Source of the DNA: Puniceicoccaceae bacterium
Lineage (GTDB): Bacteria > Verrucomicrobiota > Verrucomicrobiia > Opitutales > Coraliomargaritaceae
DNA: 64,000 nt
Assembly: GCA_018402305.1 (NCBI GenBank)
Contig: JAGYJE010000001.1
Location: 62,001 to 126,000 of the forward strand
Reading direction: 5' to 3'
Below the pieces are notes generated by a model that made no database searches, was not told the DNA's origin, and saw nothing but the letters and a program-made list of their open reading frames with translations. This document shows positions 49,321-58,046 of this stretch, one piece after another. Positions within the stretch are counted from its first letter, which is position 1. Each line of letters starts with the position of its first letter. Position numbers and translations under genes: made by a program.

Positions 49321-51339
49321 TCATAGAACGGCCTTCTGTTCCTTCGGACCAAGCTTCAGAGACTGGAAACGCGATTTCAGATTCTCTGGAAGAGGCCGAT
49401 TGCGTTCAACAGTGGTCTCACACAGAATTTGCAAAGTCATGTCTCTGTCAAAGGGATTTCGCACGATTAAGACGCCTTCGTTGAACTCGGCTTCGACATG
49501 CTCAAGCTTCCACAATTTCATCTCTTCTCTACTAACATAGAGCCCTGGCAGTTCGTAGTAGCTCAAAAGAAGGGATACCTCGCTCCAGCATGGCCCGCAG
49601 AACACTCCCCCAATATTGTCATCCCAGTCGGAGGTATTCACACGTTCGTTAATCCAACCAGAAGGCAGGGCCTTTCCTGCCTTGTCGTGAATCGGGCGGT
49701 CAATTCTCGAGACAAACTGTGGCAGGGTTCCTCGGATATTGGCTAAACACCGAATCCAGACCTCATCTCCTGTGGCTCTGAAAAGCTTGAGTAAGGCGAG
49801 CCCGGAATGCGTGCAAATACCAGGAGCTGAGTGTTTGTTCTGAGCATTGGCAAAAATGGTACCCGTCGAGTTCAGATTGAGTTTTCCGAATTCCGAAGCC
49901 GCCGGAAAGTGATAAGGATAAGGCATCACCCAGGTCGAGAAGAGTGCCCCAGCCACCTTGGCGCGTTCGAGCCAAATACCTTCATTGGTGGCTTCATAGA
50001 GGGCAATGAAGGATTCCACAACAGCATAGGACGATTCGCTGTCAGGTGCCATGAGTGCATCGCCAACTCCACCACAGGTTACTCCTTTGGCTACATGATG
50101 ATGCCAAAAATGTTCACCCATGGCAATGGCAGTTTCTTTGAATTCTGGAAGGTCGAAATACTGAGCACAGTGCCACAGGCCAGCGGGCATAAGTCCGGCA
50201 CTGGTGGTACCCCCGACTAACACTTTGCCGGAGTCCTGATGGACGAAGTGTCCCATCTGCCCATTTTTCTTCCAAATCTCCGTGACCGTCACTGCACAAT
50301 CCCTCAGAGCTTCACGCCATTGCTCTGGCACCTCGTGACCATTGTCGGATAACCAGCGCAGCTGGGGAGGAAGGTAAAACATCATGTCTGCATCTCGACG
50401 AATTAGATGCCAGGGGTTCGTGTAGGGACGCGAGGTGTCATGAGCAAAGTCTGCTTCCCATTTTCCTGATACCGAACATTTGCCGTAAAAGAGCCCTGAA
50501 GGCGATCTGGCATTACTGAAAAACGTCATCAGATTTCTCTTGGCTTTCTGCTGGGCAGTTTCATCGGCCTGCTGAAGTAGGGGCCATGTGGCAATCATGC
50601 CTCCGCACCAGCCTGTCTGAAAGTAATAGGGTGAACTTTTTTCGGATGTGGCAAAAAGTCCAAGTTCTTCGTCCCAAAAATCACGATGGTAATGAGCTAC
50701 CACTTCGGAGACTGCCTCGCTGAAGGGAATATCGCATGCTGGGGGATCGGAAAGCGGAAAATGCTTGGCCATGATCGCTTGAATCCAGAGAAAAAACTCG
50801 GGCAGGTTCTTGACCTGACAAGACTCGACCTTCCATGCCGTTTTTGAATCTCTTTCCCAATGTGGCATTGGGTCTGGCGACTCCACTTGGAACATTGGTA
50901 AACGGTAGACTGGCGATGGCCTCACGCCAAGACGCTCCAACCGGATCGTCAATTCCGTGTGGGATTCGTTTTCTTCCACCGCCAGTAACATGCCTCCATC
51001 TTCATAACCCTGCGTGGCTATGACGGCCCATGCACACAGCGAGAGTGGGTCATAAACCGCCACTAAGGGAATGCTCACATCTCCTGAGAGCTGATAGATG
51101 CCGCCAGATCCACGAGTCGCCAGTCGCGGAACGTCATTCACGATGGGCTCCATCTCTGCTGAGGCAAGGTCTTCTGGCGCCCTTGGGGAGTAGGGAAGTC
51201 GAAAGCTCGCGAATCGATTCCCAGCATATACTGAACCTGGCAAGAGAACATACTGATCCCCGCTGAGTTCACTCAGGCACCATTGCACTCGCTCTACCCT
51301 CTCCGGCACCTCGCTCAAAGCCGCTTCTTTAGAACTCAT
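49321..51339 (-). CDS. Unclassified (alpha/alpha)-barrel carbohydrate-active protein
   Basis: The protein of about 672 residues has an N-terminal beta-domain (LLPGSVYAGNRFASFRLPYSPRAP, PLVAVYDPLSLCAWAVIATQGYEDGGMLLAVEENES) and, from about residue 190, a helical toroid-like domain with aromatic, acidic loops: YYFQTGWCGGMIATWPLL near 260, GLMPAGLWHCAQYFDLPEF near 400, and DDNIGGVFCGPCWSEVSLLLSYYELPG near 575. The layout resembles six-hairpin glycosidases, but I recognise no CAZy family. No signal peptide. It starts two bases after the preceding gene, so the two are an operon. Confidence 0.6.
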   Translation of the reverse strand: MSSKEAALSEVPERVERVQWCLSELSGDQYVLLPGSVYAGNRFASFRLPYSPRAPEDLASAEMEPIVNDVPRLATRGSGGIYQLSGDVSIPLVAVYDPLSLCAWAVIATQGYEDGGMLLAVEENESHTELTIRLERLGVRPSPVYRLPMFQVESPDPMPHWERDSKTAWKVESCQVKNLPEFFLWIQAIMAKHFPLSDPPACDIPFSEAVSEVVAHYHRDFWDEELGLFATSEKSSPYYFQTGWCGGMIATWPLLQQADETAQQKAKRNLMTFFSNARSPSGLFYGKCSVSGKWEADFAHDTSRPYTNPWHLIRRDADMMFYLPPQLRWLSDNGHEVPEQWREALRDCAVTVTEIWKKNGQMGHFVHQDSGKVLVGGTTSAGLMPAGLWHCAQYFDLPEFKETAIAMGEHFWHHHVAKGVTCGGVGDALMAPDSESSYAVVESFIALYEATNEGIWLERAKVAGALFSTWVMPYPYHFPAASEFGKLNLNSTGTIFANAQNKHSAPGICTHSGLALLKLFRATGDEVWIRCLANIRGTLPQFVSRIDRPIHDKAGKALPSGWINERVNTSDWDDNIGGVFCGPCWSEVSLLLSYYELPGLYVSREEMKLWKLEHVEAEFNEGVLIVRNPFDRDMTLQILCETTVERNRPLPENLKSRFQSLKLGPKEQKAVL

Positions 51340-51341
51340 TG

Positions 51342-53045
51342 TTACGCTTCTTTGCTTACAGTCAATGTCCAACCACTTTCACTATGTTCTAAATCGATAT
51401 CCTGAGAAAACCTAGCCCAGCAAAGTGTTCGCTTTTCGCACAAAGGATGCTTTTGGCATGTTGGGACTGTTTCAAGAATTGGATCCGGGTCCTCAGGCTC
51501 GCCTATCAGCCAGATCTGGCAAAAGCGATTCTGCCCTTTGAGTTCCTCTTGCTGGACTTTCACTTTCCATGAGAGCCTATTCTTATCCTGCGTAAGCGAG
51601 GGAATGCACTGAACGTCTATACTGAAATGGAACAGCGCGATATCTCTCCCTCCTTCGAGTTGAAGATGCAGCCGACTCCAGTCTCCCTCACGGACAGTTT
51701 CCTGCGTTACCTTGCCGGAGAACTCCACGATGTCCCAGCCATCTCCCAATTCCTGCCAATCTCGGACGATACGGGGCATTTGCCGCAGGATTACCAAACG
51801 GAGCGCTTCCTGTAGACTGTAAGTCTGACCCAACACGGGTGGGTTGGTGGAATCCGTCAGTGCATTGTGCAGATAGGCGTGGTGTTTGTCCCGGGCCGGA
51901 TGGTATCGCTCAATGTCCCCTTCTCGGGTTTGCCATCGCAGAAAGCCCCAATTCTTCTTCTCTCCACAGAAAGCAATGGGCATGCTTTGCCAAGAAAGCC
52001 CCCACTGAGGATGATCCGAGTGCGGCATGATCGGAAAGCGGCTCAGACTACCGATGCGGAAGTCATTCTCGACATGAGCAGTCGCTTTCGCCCCGCCATA
52101 GCAGAAAGTTGTGAAATTGTTCTTCGCTGGAGGAGCTGCCTTCGCCAAATCGTGCCACCCGTGACGGAAAAAGAAGTCTCCAAAACTGAACATCCGTAGA
52201 TGGGGCGTCTGCTCCGGATTGTGAATCGTGTCGCTCCAGTCTTTGGCTGGTCTCACCAGGTTTCGAAAAGGCGCATTTGGAATCAAGTGCGTAAAGGCAT
52301 AGCTGCGGATTGCGGGAACTCGGGGGCCTCCGGTATATGCATCATCAATCGCCAGCAAGTCATGAAATAGATCGGTATAAAGCCGTCGCAGATCTTCTGG
52401 AAGCTGTCGGGCGATGAGCAACAGGCAGGACAGCTCGTTCAGCATGATGGTCGAATATGGATCACTCAAATGCTCCCCCCAGCCCCAAGGGCTGGTCTTC
52501 CAATACTCGCCACTCTCTTGCATGACGGACAGAAGCTTTGCGCCGGGCTCGCGTTGCAAAATCTCCTTGAGCAACCAAGAACAGACCAAATCACCCAAGA
52601 ATTTGTTTGGGTAAAATGCGGTAGCGTGCGCGACCTGTCGGTCAAACCAAACATCAAGTGCTTCGAACATTCCTCGAAGACATTTGCTGTCGCGTTCACT
52701 TAGTCCTTCATAATAGCCCTTTTGGAGAACAATTAAGTTTAACCCAATGAAAAATGCAGCATTGGTATCATAGATGTGCGGTTCTTCATGGTACCACCGA
52801 AAACATCCGAAAAACTCGGACTCCTCATCCCGATCCTGTAAACTCGCAAGACCTTCCAAAACTGGGGAAAGGAATTCATCAACCTTGCCTATCGCAGAGA
52901 GAGCCACCAGACGAGAGGCAGCGTCTGGCCCAGGGTGTGTTACTGAACCCTCCGATACGCTAGGTGTGTGACCCGGGCAGTTCTGGGACCAAAGGCCTAC
53001 AGAATGGCTATACCCCGCTTTTGATTCTAATAACATTGATTTCAT
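51342..53045 (-). CDS. Unclassified polysaccharide-lyase/heparinase-like protein
   Basis: The 567-residue protein has a helical N-terminal half (FFGCFRWYHEEPHIYDTNAAFFIGLN near residue 80, WGWGEHLSDPYSTIMLNELSCLLL near 190) and a beta-rich C-terminal half (MFSFGDFFFRHGWHDLAKAAPPAKNNFTTFCYGGAKATAHVENDF near 285, WQSMPIAFCGEKKNWGFLRW). This helical-toroid plus beta-sandwich order resembles heparinase II/III or alginate-lyase-like folds, but the usual catalytic signatures are not seen. No signal peptide. It is the first gene of a two-gene minus-strand unit with 49321-51339 next to the symporter. The function is uncertain. Confidence 0.55.
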   Translation of the reverse strand: MKSMLLESKAGYSHSVGLWSQNCPGHTPSVSEGSVTHPGPDAASRLVALSAIGKVDEFLSPVLEGLASLQDRDEESEFFGCFRWYHEEPHIYDTNAAFFIGLNLIVLQKGYYEGLSERDSKCLRGMFEALDVWFDRQVAHATAFYPNKFLGDLVCSWLLKEILQREPGAKLLSVMQESGEYWKTSPWGWGEHLSDPYSTIMLNELSCLLLIARQLPEDLRRLYTDLFHDLLAIDDAYTGGPRVPAIRSYAFTHLIPNAPFRNLVRPAKDWSDTIHNPEQTPHLRMFSFGDFFFRHGWHDLAKAAPPAKNNFTTFCYGGAKATAHVENDFRIGSLSRFPIMPHSDHPQWGLSWQSMPIAFCGEKKNWGFLRWQTREGDIERYHPARDKHHAYLHNALTDSTNPPVLGQTYSLQEALRLVILRQMPRIVRDWQELGDGWDIVEFSGKVTQETVREGDWSRLHLQLEGGRDIALFHFSIDVQCIPSLTQDKNRLSWKVKVQQEELKGQNRFCQIWLIGEPEDPDPILETVPTCQKHPLCEKRTLCWARFSQDIDLEHSESGWTLTVSKEA

Positions 53046-53179
53046 AACCTGAATTGGTTTTACTGGGTCTTACTGTGTTGGGTTGAGGTACTGCCAGCGA
53101 GTAGTATTATTTTTAGTTACATCCTCCTGCTTCATTGTGAGTATAATTTTGTCATAAGAATTTTTTTCAGAAGTCCCCT

Positions 53180-53368
53180 TTACTGAATCAGGTGAAATGC
53201 CCCTGCTTCGGGAATGAAGCTGACATCGCCCATATAACCTCCCATCGGATCGTTGACCGGCAAGGCGCCTGTCATAGCTAGCGTTTTCGACCAAACCAAT
53301 TCGTCGGTAGCCCAGTCTATCACAGATTGAGCCTTTAAGCGACCGAAGCTCAACTGATCTCTTGCCAT
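53180..53368 (-). pseudogene. Possible remnant of a PEP-CTERM protein C-terminus
   Basis: A 62-codon frame contains VIDWATDELVWSKTLAMTG followed by SFIPEAGAFHLI and a stop. It parallels the end of the PEP-CTERM protein at 12759 (AIDGLMDEVRWGTTLGS...IPEPSSFALLIG), but PEP is PEA and the hydrophobic and basic tail is missing. I read it as a decayed tail; it could also be chance. The rest of the 350-base gap 53046-53396 shows nothing else. Confidence 0.4.
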
Positions 53369-53396
53369 CCAAAATGAGTCTGCTTTTAATTGTCGG

Positions 53397-55457
53397 TCAG
53401 TCCCGGCTGCCGAAATGTTCGTCGGCTTCGACCGTGCCGTCGTCTTCGGCGTCTCTCTGGATGGTTTTCAGGCGTTTAAACATGGCTCCGAGGTCTTTGA
53501 AGCCGCCGATGAGGAACCAGACGGTGGTGATGACGCCGATCACACCGGTGAAGACGAGTTTGAAGAGCCACCAGTTGGCCCACCAGCTGTCCGGCCATTT
53601 GTAGAAGAGCTGCCAGAGGCAGATGATGATGAAGGTGAAGAAGAAGAAGAGCACCCAGCCGATCTTAAACCAATAGATCAGTTTGTCGCCTTTGGTGAAT
53701 TCGGCGGTGAAGGCGAGGGCGCGCCAGCCGCGAACTGGAGGAGCGATATGATCGGCACCTTCAGGTGTTTTGGCCTGAAACTCACCGCGGTGAAGAAGGC
53801 GGTCCATATTCAACTGAGGATCCGGAGATAGGAGAGAGCCGAGTATATAGGCGAGGGTGGCGGATAGGGAGGCGAGGAAGGCCATTTGCACCCCGTTGAG
53901 CCAGAATTTTTCCGGCAGATCCTGAATCCAGGCGATGTTCGTGTAGGTGGCCTGCAGGTAGGGCGTCAGGTTGGGCCAGATGAAGTTGATCATGAAAATA
54001 CCACCCACGGCCAGCACGCTGCCGACGATCATGGCCAACCAGGCACCAGTCACCGTGCCGCGTTTCCAGTAGAGCCCGCCAATGAGGACGGCACCCGCGC
54101 CGCCGGTGAAGATGGCCCCGGTGGCTTGGAAATACATCAGGATATATTCCTTGAGCGGAAAGATCATACTGAAGACCCAGGCAAAAATGGCCACCCCGAC
54201 GATGGAGCCCTTGAGCATTTTGAGGTGTCTTTCCGGGGAGAGCCGATGTTCTTTGCCCCGCAGTTGGCGAATGGGCGAATAGACATCCTGCACGAAAATG
54301 CTGCCCCAGGAGTGCAGGTAGGTGGTGTCGGTGCTGATCGAGGCCATCAGCATGACGGCGGCGAGCAAACCCATGACACCGATCGGAAGCACTTCCGCGA
54401 GGGCGACTGCGGTGGTCATCTGCTTGGCGATCTGCGCGTCTCCGATCTCCGCCAGTTTAGCTTCGGTCGCCAGAGTGGCGGCTTCATGAATCGGGGCGTT
54501 CATCAGTACGTAAGCGGAGATCGCGGCCAGAGGGATGAGCAGATAAGTCACCCCGGATCGGAACTGGGCGAGAATGTTGGCCATCTTCGCCTCATGCGGA
54601 TTAATGGCCGAGCTGTTGTAGCCCTGGCTGCCCTGCCAGACCATGTAATTGTAAATCGACAGAAACATGATGATAAAGTAGAACCATGGGTTGAAGTCGG
54701 GCAAGGAGCCGGTATCGAAGGGGTTCAACTTCGACTCACCCGGAGGTGCCTGCATTAGTGTCTCCACAATTACGCTCCAGGGAAAGAGGTAGAGCATCAC
54801 ACCGAGCAGGACGAGGAAGACGATATTACTTAGTTGACCCTGAATGAAGTCGGTCACCATGACCGCGATCTGGCCGCCGTTGAGGGTAATGAAAATCGCT
54901 GATCCAAGCAGGCCAGCCATGACCACGCCCAGGGTCAGGTTAAGTTCCAGCCCGATCCCCGGAACCGTCCACATATGGATGGGAAGCCCCAGGAAATAAA
55001 TGATGAAGCGCCCCGTCACAGCCGGGAAAATGCCGTAGTTCAAAATGCCACTGAGCCAGCAGAGAGCGCCGGAAAAGACCCGGAAGCGGCGGCTGTAGCG
55101 CATCTCCAGGAACTGGGCCAGAGTCATGGCCCGGGTCTCGCGGTAGCGGTAGATAATCCAACCGGAGAGTGCCATGATCAGACCGAGCGGTGCGAGCAAG
55201 GTGCCCCAAAACTGGGCGGTGAAGCCCGCCTGGTAGAACTGCTCCCACATGGCCACGATCGAAATCGCGCCGATCCCCGCCATGCCGCCGGCAATGGTCA
55301 GCAAATAGCGCCCCGCGCAGCGGTTGGCCGAGAGAAAGTCCGCCACGCTCTTGGTGTAGCGCCGGGTATGGAGGGCGAATCCCGCCACCATGCCGAGTAA
55401 GACAATGATGAGGCCAATATCAAAAGGGTGCAGATTCGTCAGGGTAAGCAATGTCAT
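53397..55457 (-). CDS. Sodium:solute symporter (SSS family)
   Basis: The 686-residue protein has about 13-15 transmembrane helices with SSS landmarks: FDIGLIIVLLGMVAGFALHTRRYTKSVADFLSANR at residues 11-46, GGMAGIGAISIVAMWEQFYQAG near 58, MTLAQFLEMRYSRRFRVFSGALCW near 110, and MASISTDTTYLHSWGSIFVQDVY near 365. It imports a small organic solute, probably a mono- or oligosaccharide or uronate, driven by sodium. It is divergent from the GH5-like gene and next to the two unclassified enzymes. Its last 60 residues are copied as a relic at 49032. The long acidic tail ends in EADEHFGSRD. Confidence 0.9.
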   Translation of the reverse strand: MTLLTLTNLHPFDIGLIIVLLGMVAGFALHTRRYTKSVADFLSANRCAGRYLLTIAGGMAGIGAISIVAMWEQFYQAGFTAQFWGTLLAPLGLIMALSGWIIYRYRETRAMTLAQFLEMRYSRRFRVFSGALCWLSGILNYGIFPAVTGRFIIYFLGLPIHMWTVPGIGLELNLTLGVVMAGLLGSAIFITLNGGQIAVMVTDFIQGQLSNIVFLVLLGVMLYLFPWSVIVETLMQAPPGESKLNPFDTGSLPDFNPWFYFIIMFLSIYNYMVWQGSQGYNSSAINPHEAKMANILAQFRSGVTYLLIPLAAISAYVLMNAPIHEAATLATEAKLAEIGDAQIAKQMTTAVALAEVLPIGVMGLLAAVMLMASISTDTTYLHSWGSIFVQDVYSPIRQLRGKEHRLSPERHLKMLKGSIVGVAIFAWVFSMIFPLKEYILMYFQATGAIFTGGAGAVLIGGLYWKRGTVTGAWLAMIVGSVLAVGGIFMINFIWPNLTPYLQATYTNIAWIQDLPEKFWLNGVQMAFLASLSATLAYILGSLLSPDPQLNMDRLLHRGEFQAKTPEGADHIAPPVRGWRALAFTAEFTKGDKLIYWFKIGWVLFFFFTFIIICLWQLFYKWPDSWWANWWLFKLVFTGVIGVITTVWFLIGGFKDLGAMFKRLKTIQRDAEDDGTVEADEHFGSRD

Positions 55458-55631
55458 GATTTATGTGTATGACCTGTGTAAGGCGATATGAAAAATATAA
55501 AGTTGTTGCAAATAGGATATGTTCAAAGAATAGCTTACAGAATACGCAATTTCGAGGATCCGCATTCATCAACGCCGTTTGACTGACGATTCACTTGACA
55601 CTTCCTGTTCCGATACTTGAGTTTTTCTTCG

Positions 55632-57062
55632 ATGAAAAATGGCACCTGTGCGAATACCGAAATCCGTCGGAATGAAGCACCCGTGTGCTATCTCAAGCTT
55701 CCCGATGGGAGCATTTTTTTGCCCATAGGCCCCAACTTGTGCTTTCCCAGATTTATAGTGAATAGGGAGGAGGGGCTGGATCATTACCGGAGGTGGATCA
55801 AACTTCTGTCGGAAAACGGAGCAAATTTTTTCCGGCTGTGGCTTGGGCATCCATTTTTCGATTTTGAAGGGGAGCGCTGCGGAGACTTCCGGGTCGATAA
55901 GACCGAAACACTCCGAGCAGTGCTTGATCTGGCGTTAGGGGCTGGCATGAAGGTAAAGCTTACCTTGAATCACTTTCGTTCGATAGAACCCGAGCCCTGT
56001 GCGGAAATTTTTCCAGGTGCGGCTAGTTTTGAAAAATCCAAATATCACGTAGCAGCCGGGGGTGTCGCCGAGAGCATGACTGAGTATTTAGGCGGCGAAG
56101 CGGGGCGGCAGCACTTTCTCTCAAAAGTCGATTTTTTTGCGGAGCATTTTGGCGACCATCCTGCACTCGTGGCGGTTGAACTCTGGAATGAGATGAATGC
56201 AGTCGGAGCTTCGAATTGGAAAGACTGGACAGTCTATATGCTGCCAAGAATTAGAGCGCGGCTTCCAAAGCTCTTATGTCTGCAAAGCCTGGGTAGTCAT
56301 TGTAGGCTCGGGGACGAGGAGCCTTATCAATGGCTGGCGGCTCTTCCGGGGGTGGGATGTTTGCAAATTCATCGCTATATTGACGAGATGCCGGGTCATT
56401 TTCCCTGCTGTTCAGGCCCAACTGATGTGATGGCCGCCTCAGCGATTCAGTATTTGCGGTCGATGGCAACAGGCAGGCCCGTCATTCTTGCCGAATCCGG
56501 AGCGGTCGATCCGGGGCACCGGGCACCATTCGATGATTATCCAAAAGATGTGGCTGGCAGCATTCTGCATGACGTGCTTTTCGCTCCTTTCTTTGCGGGA
56601 AGCGCTGGTGCGGGACAGTGCTGGCATTGGGACTTCTATATTGATAGAAACAACCTGTGGCATCATTTTAAGCCGTTTGCCGTGATGGTTGAAGAGATTG
56701 ATCCATGCTATGAGGAGTTTGTGCCGCATTTTTCCGAAAATTCTTCCTTTCGGGTCTACGAACTCAGGGGGAAATCCATTCGCCTTTTTTGGCTCCGGGA
56801 TGCTGACTATAATTGGAAAAATGAATTGAGAGATGGACGAAGCGTGCCTTCGCAGATCGGCGGTCAATGGGTCCCGTCTGACTACGAGGGTGAAGGGACT
56901 TGGGATTTATTGGATCCATGGCAATCTCCCTATCAATGGATCTCTGTGGCAGCGGATGCAGAAGGCGTCAACCTCCCGCGATGGAAGAGATCGGTTATTT
57001 TGCGTCAATCAAAGTCGTCGGGTGGTCGGGCCGTGGACGAAGCGTCCGTTGTAGAGAGTTAG
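55632..57062 (+). CDS. GH5-like TIM-barrel glycoside hydrolase
   Basis: The protein of about 476 residues has the clan GH-A layout: FLPIGPNLCFPRF near residue 28, GANFFRLWLGHPFF near 62, ALVAVELWNEMNAVGASNW near 180 with the NE acid/base, LQIHRYIDEMP near 253, and GRPVILAESGAV near 285 with the nucleophile Glu. The C-terminal beta domain follows (FRVYELRGKSIRLFWLRD). No signal peptide is present, so it probably acts in the cytoplasm. The ATG at 55632 was chosen. Its 5' region is duplicated as a relic at 13894. Its last 54 bases overlap the convergent LacI gene. The substrate is unknown. Confidence 0.75.
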   Translation: MKNGTCANTEIRRNEAPVCYLKLPDGSIFLPIGPNLCFPRFIVNREEGLDHYRRWIKLLSENGANFFRLWLGHPFFDFEGERCGDFRVDKTETLRAVLDLALGAGMKVKLTLNHFRSIEPEPCAEIFPGAASFEKSKYHVAAGGVAESMTEYLGGEAGRQHFLSKVDFFAEHFGDHPALVAVELWNEMNAVGASNWKDWTVYMLPRIRARLPKLLCLQSLGSHCRLGDEEPYQWLAALPGVGCLQIHRYIDEMPGHFPCCSGPTDVMAASAIQYLRSMATGRPVILAESGAVDPGHRAPFDDYPKDVAGSILHDVLFAPFFAGSAGAGQCWHWDFYIDRNNLWHHFKPFAVMVEEIDPCYEEFVPHFSENSSFRVYELRGKSIRLFWLRDADYNWKNELRDGRSVPSQIGGQWVPSDYEGEGTWDLLDPWQSPYQWISVAADAEGVNLPRWKRSVILRQSKSSGGRAVDEASVVES

Positions 57063-58013
57063 CGGGTAGTCCGTGGAAAGCCCGGTCCGATTATGGAGGA
57101 GAAGGCTGTGAAGCAAGTCGATCGCGCCGCTGATGAGTCTCGCGGGGCGGTAATCGAAGCCGCTCATGGTTTGAACCTCCTGGCCGCCGTGCCAATCGAA
57201 TGTGGAGAAGCCGAGGGCTTCCGGTATCTGGAAGCCTGCGTTCTGCAACTGTGGTAAATGAGACGGCAATCCGATACAAGCATCCAATTGATTAGACCGG
57301 ACCCAGTCTTTGATCGCTGCCGCTTCCGAGCAAGCGTCGGTGTGGATTGGAGCTGCAGGCAGTTTCAAAGCTTGTGTGCCGGCCAGATAGCCGGCGCTGA
57401 ACTGATAGTTAACCCGCCCATCCGCCTCGGGTGGCACCCAGAGGCCGATTCTTCGATAGCCTAATTTCTTTAATTGGGTCAAATGATTGAGAAGGTCGAG
57501 GTATTGATTGGGAGATACCCTATGGATTCCAGGTAAATTGACGGAGTAGCCCACGGTCGCCAGGCAGAGATCATCCAAAGATGTTCTGGGAAAGGTTTCG
57601 GTGTACGTGCTGCGGGGAGCGAGTAAGATGCCGCGTATTCCCCTGGCGCGTATGACCTTGAGCACTTGACGCCAGTCGTCTCTGGGAGATTTTAGAGAAA
57701 AGACGTCGAGTTCGTAGCCGAGGGCGGCAGCTTGCGTGCGGGCCGTTGAGAGCTTTGGGTCTGGCCCGGCCAACGTCGACGGCTCTGCGACAAAGGCGAG
57801 CACAGAGCGGAAACCGGCAGGTTTCACGCCGCTTCGATAAGCGACCAGAGCACCGAGCGCGGGATCCGGGCGATAGCCCATTTCCTTCGCCAATCGTTGG
57901 ATGCGACGCTTTGTCTTAATCCCGATCCCGGGCAGATCACGCAATGCCTGCGAGACGCAGGAAACAGTGACGCCGGCACGCAAGGCGATGTCTTTCTGGG
58001 TGAGTCGCTTCAT
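57009..58013 (-). CDS. LacI-family transcriptional regulator, second
   Basis: The 334-residue protein begins KRLTQKDIALRAGVTVSCVSQALRDLPGIGIKTKRRIQRLAKEMGYRP, a normal LacI helix-turn-helix and hinge, then a sensor domain (AFVAEPSTLAGPDP, GIRGILLAPRS, GYRRIGLWVPPEADG). It converges on the GH5-like gene, overlapping it by 54 bases, and is divergent from the LamG-DUF1961 gene with only 33 bases between, where a palindrome is found. It probably regulates the downstream lyase genes and itself. Confidence 0.88.
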   Translation of the reverse strand: MKRLTQKDIALRAGVTVSCVSQALRDLPGIGIKTKRRIQRLAKEMGYRPDPALGALVAYRSGVKPAGFRSVLAFVAEPSTLAGPDPKLSTARTQAAALGYELDVFSLKSPRDDWRQVLKVIRARGIRGILLAPRSTYTETFPRTSLDDLCLATVGYSVNLPGIHRVSPNQYLDLLNHLTQLKKLGYRRIGLWVPPEADGRVNYQFSAGYLAGTQALKLPAAPIHTDACSEAAAIKDWVRSNQLDACIGLPSHLPQLQNAGFQIPEALGFSTFDWHGGQEVQTMSGFDYRPARLISGAIDLLHSLLLHNRTGLSTDYPLTLYNGRFVHGPTTRRL

Positions 58014-58016
58014 TAA

Positions 58017-58030
58017 CTTAATAGTTTAAG
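58017..58030. promoter_or_regulatory. Palindrome between LacI gene and LamG-DUF1961 gene
   Basis: CTTAA-TAGT-TTAAG is a short perfect inverted repeat in the 33-base divergent spacer. Its position suits an operator for the LacI regulator, but its arms are short and AT-rich, so chance is possible. Confidence 0.35.
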
Positions 58031-58046
58031 GAAGCGGATTCTCGTC

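Noticed and set aside
53886-54758. Plus-strand open frame within the symporter gene
   Set aside because: Antisense of a clear membrane protein; His/Glu/Gly/Arg-rich with no conserved features.
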